Assembly: GCA_030039655.1 (NCBI GenBank)
Contig: JASHVC010000822.1
Location: forward strand, 1 to 5,406
DNA length: 5,406 nt
Origin: Xanthobacteraceae bacterium
Lineage (GTDB): Bacteria > Pseudomonadota > Alphaproteobacteria > Rhizobiales > Xanthobacteraceae
Direction: 5' to 3'
In this document: positions 1 through 5,042 of the stretch, in pieces
How positions within the stretch are numbered: position 1 is the first letter of the stretch
Layout: each line of letters opens with the position of its first letter
Position numbers and translations under genes: made by a program
The notes under the pieces: generated by a model
What the model was told of the DNA's origin: nothing
Database searches by the model: none
Seen by the model: only the letters and a program-made list of their open reading frames with translations

Positions 1-432
1 TTCTCCGTACTTGCACAGCGTGTCGTTCCAATACAGAGCAAACCACTTCACTTTTTCAAAGTGCCGGGGTTCGTCAACCGCTTGATCGTGACGCTCTTGG
101 ATGCGACTGCGGAGAGCTGGAATGATCTCCAGATCTACAGCCAGATTGGAGTCTGGATGTTTCAGTAATCTTTCAATCGTATCCAGGAGCATTATCAAAC
201 CTGTTAAGCTAGTCCGAGTCGAAATGACAACGGCATCAGAAATGCTCGATGCGTGATAATCATCGTCCAGTAGTGATTTGTGGAACGGATTGTCCGGTTG
301 GTGAATACGGTTGAGCAGGTCACGGACTGTTTCGAATGTAACGGCGCTGAACTTAATGCCGTCTACCAAGCCGCTGAATCCTAGGATGTCGAGGTACGCA
401 CAAAATCGTTGTTCGTAGACGGCATCGGCCAT
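1..432 (-). CDS. N-terminal part of a protein with cyclase-like motifs (runs off the window)
   Basis: This frame has 144 codons and stays open to the window edge, so the C-terminus is missing. It starts at ATG 432-430, preceded by a good Shine-Dalgarno (GGAG, spacing about 7). Residues 13-20 read YLDILGFS and residues 64-71 read ISDAVVIS. This pair of Asp-containing motifs (D15, D66) is seen in uncharacterised proteins that resemble the class III nucleotide cyclase fold, where two such aspartates bind metal. The family link is from memory and function is unknown. After residue 83 the chain passes quickly to a charged segment containing EPRHFEKVKWFALYWN (121-136). As I recall, homologues carry a further core stretch between these parts, so an internal in-frame deletion is possible. 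Codon use is richer in A/T (TTA, ATA, AAA) than in the TIR-FGE gene, which suggests a different origin. The gene is read leftward, away from the rest of the window. Confidence 0.75.
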   Translation of the reverse strand, partial: MADAVYEQRFCAYLDILGFSGLVDGIKFSAVTFETVRDLLNRIHQPDNPFHKSLLDDDYHASSISDAVVISTRTSLTGLIMLLDTIERLLKHPDSNLAVDLEIIPALRSRIQERHDQAVDEPRHFEKVKWFALYWNDTLCKYGE

Positions 433-503
433 GGCTAATCTCCTTATCGACAAAATATCACCATTCCCGGCACCTGTTCCCCCAGCCCCTCCAGCGGGGC
501 GTT

Positions 504-597
504 AAAACAAGAGCGGGCAGGTCTTTTTTTCGGGCGAGCGTCCCGCAGGCATCCTTGCGCAACGCCCGAGGCGGTGACCTGTCGCTGTTGCTCGCCC
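504..597. repeat. Cluster of nested inverted repeats in the intergenic gap
   Basis: Three pairs of perfect complementary arms lie in under 100 bases: CAGGTC 518-523 with GACCTG 576-581, GGGCGAGC 532-539 with GCTCGCCC 590-597, and CGGGCG 531-536 with CGCCCG 562-567. Wider arms around 504-523 and 576-595 match imperfectly. A run of seven T lies at 524-530. Some pairings exclude each other, so alternative folds are possible. A separate small hairpin, GCCCC 485-489 with GGGGC 496-500, lies just to the left. The gap from 433 to 633 shows no gene. The cluster could be a structured RNA, a REP-like element or the end of a mobile element; nothing in the sequence chooses between these. Confidence 0.45.
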
Positions 598-633
598 ATG
601 AATCAGTTACATGTAGGCTTCAATTAAAAGGTG

Positions 634-1336
634 ATGCCCGTTGGTGGCTGTCTTTTCATAGCCGATGATATTTCCGAAGTGCCGCACAAGTTTAGGCCGA
701 AGGTTTTTGATCCGGCCAAGCACTGATTCAATCCGATAGAAAACATAACGGAAGGCCAGGCGCAGGAATTCGCCGGGGTCATTTATGCAGTCTACGGGCA
801 GGGCGAGAACACGCTGACGGTAAGGAACGGTCAGATCGACCTGGCTCCGGCGCTGTTCAAAGCAGAGCGGTGGGATGAAGTGGCTGGCAGTGAAGAGGTC
901 GAACGCTTGCGGGACGATATTTTGTTCAACCCGATTGTCCGCCGCTGCCTCTCTTCAAAGAAGAAGGATTTTGTGTTCGATCCCGAGCGCGTGATGTTCG
1001 CACAGCTCAACCGCAAAGAACTCGGCACCAAGGCGTCCCTCCTTATCGGCCTCTCCCTCATCGCTGGTCATTCCTGACTTTGGATTTTACGGCCGGGATG
1101 CCCACCCTTCATTCATACGGGAGAACCGGCTTGTTGCTGGGGTGAATTTTCTTGCGGAGCTGTCTCCGAAGCTCCAGCGCTCGGTGCTTTTGATAAAGGA
1201 CAAGCAGGCAAGTGGCACAACTTTCGAGGACGCAGAGACCCTGGCGAAGTTCTCCAGCCTGCGTCCCGATTTCATGCCGGAAGACAACGACCACAACCGC
1301 TTCATCCGGCGGGCCATGGGGGTGCCGGAACTGTAG
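634..1336 (+). pseudogene. Broken gene of an uncharacterised protein family (in-frame stop plus frameshift)
   Basis: Three open pieces join into one continuous protein-like sequence. Piece one runs from about ATG 634 and reads through HKFRPKVFDPAKH to TGA 724-726. Piece two continues in the same frame (FNPIENITEGQ) through LFNPIVRR, DFVFDPERVMFAQLNRKELG and LLIGLSLIAG to TGA 1075-1077. Piece three is in the next frame from about 1067 (VIPDFGFYGRDAH, RENRLVAGVNFLAEL, LLIKDKQASGTTFEDAETLA) and ends at TAG 1334-1336. The joins fall inside what reads as uninterrupted protein, so a nonsense change (Ser to stop) and a small indel near 1066 explain the break. The rebuilt product would be about 230 residues. 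It resembles, from memory, an uncharacterised family with a VPDFGFYGRDAH-type motif; no function is known to me. The start is uncertain because ATG 634 has only a weak, close AAAAGG upstream, and the true N-terminus may also be lost. A partner domain may once have lain upstream. Confidence 0.7.
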
Positions 1337-1340
1337 CTCT

Positions 1341-1697
1341 TTAATGGTCTCCCGGCCCGTAGGGCGGAGGCTGCGCGGATGAATATTGCTGAGAGATCAG
1401 GGGCCTGTTGTGTCGTTTTTGAGTATGCACGGGCGGGTTGCGCAAGGGATTAGGTACAGGCAATGGCGGGTCGATAATAGGTGTGTGTTGTGGCGGGGGT
1501 GGAGGAGGCGGATTCACATTGATTGTGATGTAGATCGCGTAGCCGGCCGCGCTTGCTCCACCGATTCCCGCCAGACAGAGGAATAATTTTAGGGCGAAGC
1601 GAAAAAAGGTTCTGGATGGAAACGAAGACGTTGACTCGCACAGGGCAGAGCCACTTCGGTGGTACTTAAACGTCGCTTCGATGGTCGTGTCAGCCAT
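1341..1697 (-). CDS. Small proline-rich single-span membrane protein
   Basis: This frame has 118 codons, from ATG 1697-1695 to TAA 1343-1341. Residues 1-30 are polar. Residues about 34-59 form one hydrophobic helix rich in Ala, Gly, Leu and Ile, preceded by Arg/Lys, which would place the N-terminus inside the cell. Residues 63-69 are seven consecutive prolines, and a Pro-rich stretch (DPPLPVPNPLRNPP) follows. The tail ends in QPPPYGPGDH. The order anchor, then proline-rich linker, recalls the start of TonB-like or other envelope-spanning proteins, but there is no folded C-terminal domain. No strong Shine-Dalgarno precedes the start. Its stop lies four bases from the stop of the converging pseudogene, so the tail may have been altered when the flanking DNA was rearranged. 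A chance frame cannot be excluded, but a membrane helix followed directly by a proline linker argues for a real protein. No family recognised. Confidence 0.45.
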   Translation of the reverse strand: MADTTIEATFKYHRSGSALCESTSSFPSRTFFRFALKLFLCLAGIGGASAAGYAIYITINVNPPPPPPPQHTPIIDPPLPVPNPLRNPPVHTQKRHNRPLISQQYSSAQPPPYGPGDH

Positions 1698-1850
1698 GGG
1701 TCGGGCTTAAAAGCACTCAACACCTCAACCCCCCACTTGCTCCGCAGTTTCGCGACGACTCCCTTTGTTCACCCCGTTTCCCATTGTCGAAGATGCTTTA
1801 AAATAATTGCGGAGCAATGAACGAGCAAGCTTTTGATGAGCGTGGGCCAT

Positions 1851-1864
1851 GCGAAAATTTTCGC
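1851..1864. repeat. 14-bp perfect palindrome GCGAAAATTTTCGC
   Basis: The 14 bases are fully self-complementary with an AAAATTTT core. Such a site suits a symmetric dimeric DNA-binding protein better than an RNA hairpin, because there is no loop. It lies about 80 bases before the possible short gene at 1934. A regulatory role is an inference. Confidence 0.4.
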
Positions 1865-1933
1865 TGTTGCGGCTTAAAATGCATGGCGCTGGCTTTTCAG
1901 TAATGTGTGAACAAAGTGGATTAGGAGCGATTC

Positions 1934-2114
1934 GTGCCCGCTTTCGATCCTAGTGGCCAGACGAAGGTCCGCGAAATAAGCTGCTGAATTAATTGATGAT
2001 AGCGGTCGTGGCGAAAGTTTGGACCGGATGCGACGGTGGGGATTCGCGAGCCTCGTAGACGTGTCAAACTCGGGTGTACGGCTGGGTGGATTTAGGATAT
2101 CCGAATCCCGGTAA
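1934..2114 (+). pseudogene. Possible short decayed gene with a one-base frameshift
   Basis: A GTG start at 1934 has an excellent Shine-Dalgarno (AGGAG 1923-1927, spacing 6). It opens with MPAFDPSGQTKVREISC and meets TGA at 1985-1987. If one extra base near 1975-1980 (in AAATAAG) is ignored, the reading continues in the next frame as AAELIDDSGRGESLDRMRRW and on to TAA 2112-2114. That gives a product of about 60 residues with a normal amino acid mix. The alternative is that the 132-base open stretch is chance. No family recognised. The good ribosome site and the smooth join are the only support. Confidence 0.25.
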
Positions 2115-2129
2115 CAAGCGCGCGAGGCA

Positions 2130-2169
2130 CTTGCGCGGCAAGAGTTTGGGATTCAAACGAGCGCGCAAG
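2130..2169. other. Two-tier stem-loop
   Basis: The outer arms CTTGCGCG 2130-2137 and CGCGCAAG 2162-2169 enclose inner arms GTTTG 2144-2148 and CAAAC 2154-2158 around a five-base loop, with a small asymmetric internal loop between the two tiers. There is no T-run on either side, so it is not a standard terminator. It could be part of a leader RNA of the exported-protein gene at 2363. Confidence 0.35.
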
Positions 2170-2207
2170 CAAGAGAAGTTATGTTCGTGCGTGGCAGGCG
2201 AGGGGAT

Positions 2208-2229
2208 AAAGGACGCCTTGGTGTCCTTT
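2208..2229. other. Near-perfect 10-bp stem-loop
   Basis: AAAGGACGCC 2208-2217 pairs with GGTGTCCTTT 2220-2229; the only non-Watson-Crick pair is one G-U. With a realistic loop the stem is nine pairs closed by CTTG. Only three T end the stem on the plus strand and no longer U-tract follows, so termination is possible but weak. It may instead belong to a structured 5' leader upstream of the 2363 gene. Confidence 0.4.
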
Positions 2230-2362
2230 GTATCCTGAGCCTGATGGGCTGCAGGAAAAGGAAAACGCGAAGCTGTTGTCCTTTTCTCTACCGCTGCGGC
2301 GTGTCCGATTGGATTGTGGTAATGACGGCGCGATTGGCTGACAGAACACGCAAGAGGTCACA

Positions 2363-2683
2363 ATGGCACTTCTGTGCCGGGTGTTTTGTGTATCGGCGGT
2401 ACTGCTCGCCGCACAAGGCCAGCCCTGCTTTGCTGACGAGTGGGACGTGATATACGCCAAAGCGATGGCGGATTGCCTTAACACGCACTTGCCCATGGGG
2501 CAGGCGCAAGAGGCGTGCGACATTGCAAAGCAAATAAGCGGAAACCGATTAGTAAGGTCACGGATAAAATTGGGAAAATCACAGGTGGAATTGGGAAGAG
2601 CACAGGAGGAACTGACAAGGCAAGAAATCGAAACTCAAAGAAAAATACTAGAAGACGCAGAACCAACGATAGCGAGGCGCTGA
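2363..2683 (+). CDS. Small exported coiled-coil protein, function unknown
   Basis: This frame has 106 codons, from ATG 2363 to TGA 2681-2683. The start is supported by GAGG with a spacing of six bases. Residues 1-24 are a typical Sec signal peptide: a short N-region with Arg, a hydrophobic core (VSAVLLAA) and a likely signal-peptidase I site after CFA, before DEWDV. The mature part, about 82 residues, has two cysteines (C38, C52) that could form a disulfide in the periplasm. It then has a charged, Gln- and Glu-rich helix from about 63 to 98, built of heptads such as VELGRAQ and EELTRQE, which predicts a coiled coil. Codon use includes many rare-type codons (ATA, AGG, TTA), unlike the TIR-FGE gene, which fits recent transfer. 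It converges on the 2822-3298 gene, with 138 bases between them that show no clear terminator. No family recognised. Confidence 0.65.
   Translation: MALLCRVFCVSAVLLAAQGQPCFADEWDVIYAKAMADCLNTHLPMGQAQEACDIAKQISGNRLVRSRIKLGKSQVELGRAQEELTRQEIETQRKILEDAEPTIARR
2564..2626 (+). repeat. Imperfect 21-bp tandem repeats encoding heptads
   Basis: Units of 21 bases at 2564-2584, 2585-2605 and, more diverged, 2606-2626 share patterns such as AATTGGGAA and CACAGG. They encode IKLGKSQ, VELGRAQ and EELTRQE. One DNA unit equals one coiled-coil heptad, so the helix probably grew by unit duplication. Confidence 0.5.
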
Positions 2684-2821
2684 CAACGGGGCGGGCCGAC
2701 ATACTCGGGGTCCTCAGTACCGGCCAGTTCGTTGAGCGAGCGATGGGTGGGGGATTTGTAGGAAATTATTTTTTGCGTTCGAACAGCCTGTTTCGTCCTG
2801 AGCTGGCCTGTGCCTGCCGCT

Positions 2822-3298
2822 TCATCGCCACCAATCCCAGGACTCAAACATTTGTGCGTCCTCCGTCGTCAACTGGATATGGCGTACCGGCCCCGCCGGG
2901 ATAGAGGCATCGTCGAATAGGGCGAATGCCTCCAGCAGGGCGGCGGCCTGATCGCCGGTGAGACGAAGCTTAGGCGTCTCGCCAACTTGCAAATAGATGT
3001 CATCGGCACCGAGGATGCCGAGTTCGATCATCAGTTCGCCATCCCGCGACCTGCCCGTGAACACCGTGACGTGCCTCACAGCTTCCCCATGTGTGCGGGC
3101 CCGTTGCAAACGAGTGCTGATAGTCTTGGCACCGCGGCCAAGACGGGCGGCGGTCTGCGGCGTCATGAACCAATCGGGATGGCCGGAGACTGACAGCCGG
3201 TACGAATCTGGGCCGCTGATATTGCGCCAGCCTTCGATGGCGCCTACGCCAGGCTGCACGTCGATCTGAAACAAGCGAACTCCGGCCTGCCGGGTCAT
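2822..3298 (-). CDS. Unrecognised 158-residue protein downstream of the TIR-FGE gene
   Basis: This frame has 158 codons, from ATG 3298-3296 to TGA 2824-2822. The composition looks protein-like in this frame and in no overlapping one. Residues 58-80 form a basic segment (KTISTRLQRARTHG) and then a strand (VRHVTVFTG). Residues 88-128 read as strand, strand, helix (ELMIELGILGADDIYLQV, then LRLTGDQAAALLEAFALF). The chain ends in the aromatic tail WDWWR. There is no signal peptide or membrane helix, so it should be cytosolic, like the TIR domain. It follows the TIR-FGE stop by 43 bases on the same strand with no terminator between, so co-transcription is likely. The start is uncertain: ATG 3298 lacks a good Shine-Dalgarno. 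A TTG at 3352-3350 in the same frame would overlap the upstream gene by 11 bases and add 18 residues (opening MRLELCFFVPQEYAAAL), a layout that favours translational coupling. No family recognised. Confidence 0.6.
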   Translation of the reverse strand: MTRQAGVRLFQIDVQPGVGAIEGWRNISGPDSYRLSVSGHPDWFMTPQTAARLGRGAKTISTRLQRARTHGEAVRHVTVFTGRSRDGELMIELGILGADDIYLQVGETPKLRLTGDQAAALLEAFALFDDASIPAGPVRHIQLTTEDAQMFESWDWWR

Positions 3299-3341
3299 TG
3301 CTAACGCTGCCGCGTACTCCTGGGGGACAAAGAAACAAAGT

Positions 3342-4862
3342 TCAAGGCGCAAGCGTTCGAGCGACTCGGAAACCTTTAGCGACGTTCCTGGAGGCGGTGG
3401 TATCCGCGCCTCGGACGGCGGAACGGAGGCCGTCTGGAGTGCTGTTCCAGGAACCGCCACGGACCATACGGAATTTGCAGCCGCCTTCAACCCACGCGGA
3501 GCCATCGGTCGGTGCGCCATTGTAGCCGTCGTGGTAGCAATCCTCGGTCCACTCCCATACGTTGCCCAGCATGTCATAGAGACCGAACCCATTGGCGGCA
3601 AATGAGCCAACCGGTGCGGTTCGTGTTTCGTCCCATTTGCTGCCGCAGCCTTTGCAGTTGGCCATCACTTGTCCATTGAGCTTGATGTCGTCTCCCCACG
3701 AGTAAGCCGTCGTCGTGCCGGCCCGCGCGGCATATTCGTATTCGGCCTCGGACAGCAAACGATAGGTCTTGCCGGTGATCCTGGAAAGCCAACCCGTGTA
3801 CTGCTTTGCTCCCTCCCAATTCACGTCGATTACCGGCTGTTGGCCGCGGCCAAAGGCATCGGAGGCATGTGTACAACCACCTTCAGCTTGGCAGGCGTCC
3901 CACTCGGCAAACGTCAACTCGAACTTCGATACAGCAAAGGGTTTGGCGAGGGTGATCTTATGCTGTGGGCGCGTGTCGAAGGCTCCGAGGCTTTCGGGCG
4001 TACCCATCATGAAATTGCCTGCCGGGACGACGACCATCTCGGGGCAGTTGATACACTCCCTGAAACTGTCCTTTGGCTTGAGCGCGCGCTCCTGCACGGT
4101 CGTGAGGGTATGCACGCTCATCAGCGCAAATGCGCGTTCCTTTAACCAGTTTTGGTTCCACCAGGCGGCCAAGCCCGCCACCATCACCGCGACGAACGCG
4201 CCGACCAGCGCCAACGCCCGATGCCGCCGCCGGATTGAGTCGCGCCTGCTCTCGGCGACGAACGCGCGGGTGTCCCCGGTCGGTGCCGGAGCATTCTGCG
4301 GGCGCGACGCGATCCAACGCTCCGCTTCTTCGAGCAAGGGCGACCGCAGCAACAGCCCACGCGGGCCCGGACGCCCTGCCTCCGCCCAGCGCCGCGCGGC
4401 CTCGCCGAACTCGGTGTGCTTCCTGATCCAGCCGATGTCGGTGTGTAACGCCACGGCAAGCCTATCGGCGCTTGCCTCGAATTGATCGGGGTCATCGAAG
4501 AAGATGAAGTTCAACGTCCCAAGGGCCTCGGGTACCGCGCCGTCTTCTACGCGCCGGCAGACGATCGGCGCGAAACGCTTGTTCAGCGATGTCGCATACT
4601 CAACCTCTTTCGTGCATTGGGGCGATGCGACTGAGTGAGGCGAGAGCACGAACACGACCGTGTCTGCGCGTCCCATCAACGCCTGGAGGCGCTTCCACCA
4701 ATCCTCGAACGCAGAAATGTCTTCACGGTCGATCAGTGGCTCGAAGCCGCGTGCCTTGAGCGCTGCGTCGAACTGATCAACGAACGCCGTGTCCTTGCGA
4801 GAATAGGAGATGAAAACTCTGGTCTTCGTCTCGCCGTCTTGCGTTTCAACGGTATCCGCCAC
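3342..4862 (-). CDS. TIR domain - transmembrane helix - FGE-like domain protein
   Basis: This intact 506-residue protein starts at GTG 4862-4860 and ends at TGA 3344-3342. Residues about 13-143 are a TIR domain: VFISYSRKD at 16-24 (box 1), LIDREDIS at 43-50 (BB-loop area), VVFVLSPHSVAS at 69-80, and CTKE at 83-86, where E86 sits at the usual catalytic glutamate of NAD-cleaving TIRs. Residues about 215-235 form one membrane helix after a basic RRDSIRRRHR stretch. This predicts a cytoplasmic TIR and an outside C-terminus. Residues 274-503 are an FGE/SUMF1/EgtB-type domain: PEMVVVPAGNFMMG, YRLLSEAEYEYAARAG, NGFGLYDMLGNVWEWTED, VRGGSWNSTPDGLRSAVRG and GFRVAR. True FGE has two catalytic cysteines after RGGSW. 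Here those positions hold Ser and Leu, so FGE chemistry is unlikely. Cysteines at 270/273, 403/406 and 442/462 may form disulfides. No usable Shine-Dalgarno precedes the GTG; the next in-frame ATG (M63) would destroy the TIR. The likely role is membrane sensing coupled to a TIR effector, by inference. Confidence 0.93.
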   Translation of the reverse strand: MADTVETQDGETKTRVFISYSRKDTAFVDQFDAALKARGFEPLIDREDISAFEDWWKRLQALMGRADTVVFVLSPHSVASPQCTKEVEYATSLNKRFAPIVCRRVEDGAVPEALGTLNFIFFDDPDQFEASADRLAVALHTDIGWIRKHTEFGEAARRWAEAGRPGPRGLLLRSPLLEEAERWIASRPQNAPAPTGDTRAFVAESRRDSIRRRHRALALVGAFVAVMVAGLAAWWNQNWLKERAFALMSVHTLTTVQERALKPKDSFRECINCPEMVVVPAGNFMMGTPESLGAFDTRPQHKITLAKPFAVSKFELTFAEWDACQAEGGCTHASDAFGRGQQPVIDVNWEGAKQYTGWLSRITGKTYRLLSEAEYEYAARAGTTTAYSWGDDIKLNGQVMANCKGCGSKWDETRTAPVGSFAANGFGLYDMLGNVWEWTEDCYHDGYNGAPTDGSAWVEGGCKFRMVRGGSWNSTPDGLRSAVRGADTTASRNVAKGFRVARTLAP

Positions 4863-4886
4863 GAGGACTTGCCCAACCTCTAACAG

Positions 4887-4938
4887 TGCCCCACTAGGAG
4901 CCTACAAAATTCACTCGACTAGCAAAACCAGTGGGGCA
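4887..4938. repeat. 9-bp perfect inverted repeat upstream of the TIR-FGE gene
   Basis: TGCCCCACT 4887-4895 and AGTGGGGCA 4930-4938 are exact reverse complements with a 34-base spacer. Their centres are 43 bases apart, close to four helical turns, and the left arm ends about 25 bases before the GTG start. This spacing suits paired binding of a regulator across the promoter area. As RNA it could also form a long-loop hairpin in the 5' leader. It could alternatively be a recombination site near the tRNA. No clear sigma-70 promoter is visible here. Confidence 0.45.
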
Positions 4939-4959
4939 GGCCTCAATCCCGCCGGCAAG

Positions 4960-4990
4960 TGCTAGGCAATAGGGCAGATGCTAGGGCAGG
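4960..4990. repeat. Short direct repeats TAGGGCAG / TGCTAGGS
   Basis: TAGGGCAG occurs at 4970-4977 and again at 4982-4989, a 12-base period. TGCTAGGC at 4960-4967 is echoed by TGCTAGGG at 4979-4986. A third GGGCAG lies at 4934-4939, inside the right arm of the inverted repeat. The units lie between the tRNA and the TIR gene and may be protein-binding sites; this is inferred only from repetition. Confidence 0.35.
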
Positions 4991-5042
4991 ATGTAATTGG
5001 AAAACATAAGACTTTGATTATACTAAATGAATATCGCTAGTC

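Larger units (their letters stand above)
1698..2362. other. Gene-poor stretch with several short inverted repeats
   Basis: No convincing intact gene is seen on either strand over about 660 bases. Apart from the possible decayed gene and the hairpins listed separately, the stretch holds an 8-bp inverted repeat (GGGATTCG 2039-2046 with CGAATCCC 2102-2109), an 8-bp palindrome (GGATATCC 2095-2102) that overlaps its right arm, and another 8-bp pair (GAAAAGGA 2255-2262 with TCCTTTTC 2279-2286). A 28-codon frame from ATG 1817 has GGAG too close to the start and no recognisable motif. The plus frame open from 2115 to 2450 has an arginine- and cysteine-rich, non-protein-like composition after about 2180. 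Confidence 0.5.

Noticed and set aside
607..840. Long antisense frame opposite the pseudogene, resembling a transposase C-terminus (IESVLGRIKN, LIEAYM and stop).
   Set aside because: It is codon-aligned antisense of the pseudogene frame, which explains its openness, and the sense frame reads far more naturally across 634-1066.
2179..2533. Minus-strand frames of 81 and 114 codons across the exported-protein gene.
   Set aside because: No ribosome site and no protein-like pattern, whereas the plus-strand frame has a clear signal peptide and Shine-Dalgarno.
2515..2904. 129-codon plus-strand frame rich in Lys, Gly and Arg.
   Set aside because: It is the shifted frame of the 21-bp heptad repeats and then runs into the convergent gene.
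3345..3470. Possible variable region of a diversity-generating retroelement, since many DGR targets use an FGE/C-lectin fold ending near GFRVAR.
   Set aside because: No reverse transcriptase, no template repeat and no Asn-rich AAY pattern is present in the window.
3299..3610. Upstream extension of the 2822 gene frame by over 100 codons into the TIR-FGE gene.
   Set aside because: That part overlaps the conserved FGE C-terminus and reads as a Pro/Ala-rich shadow; only the segment after about 3352 looks real.
3769..4485. 238-codon plus-strand frame.
   Set aside because: It lies wholly inside the TIR-FGE gene on the opposite strand; its composition is Ser/Ala/Arg-rich with no motif. It is a shadow of GC-rich coding.
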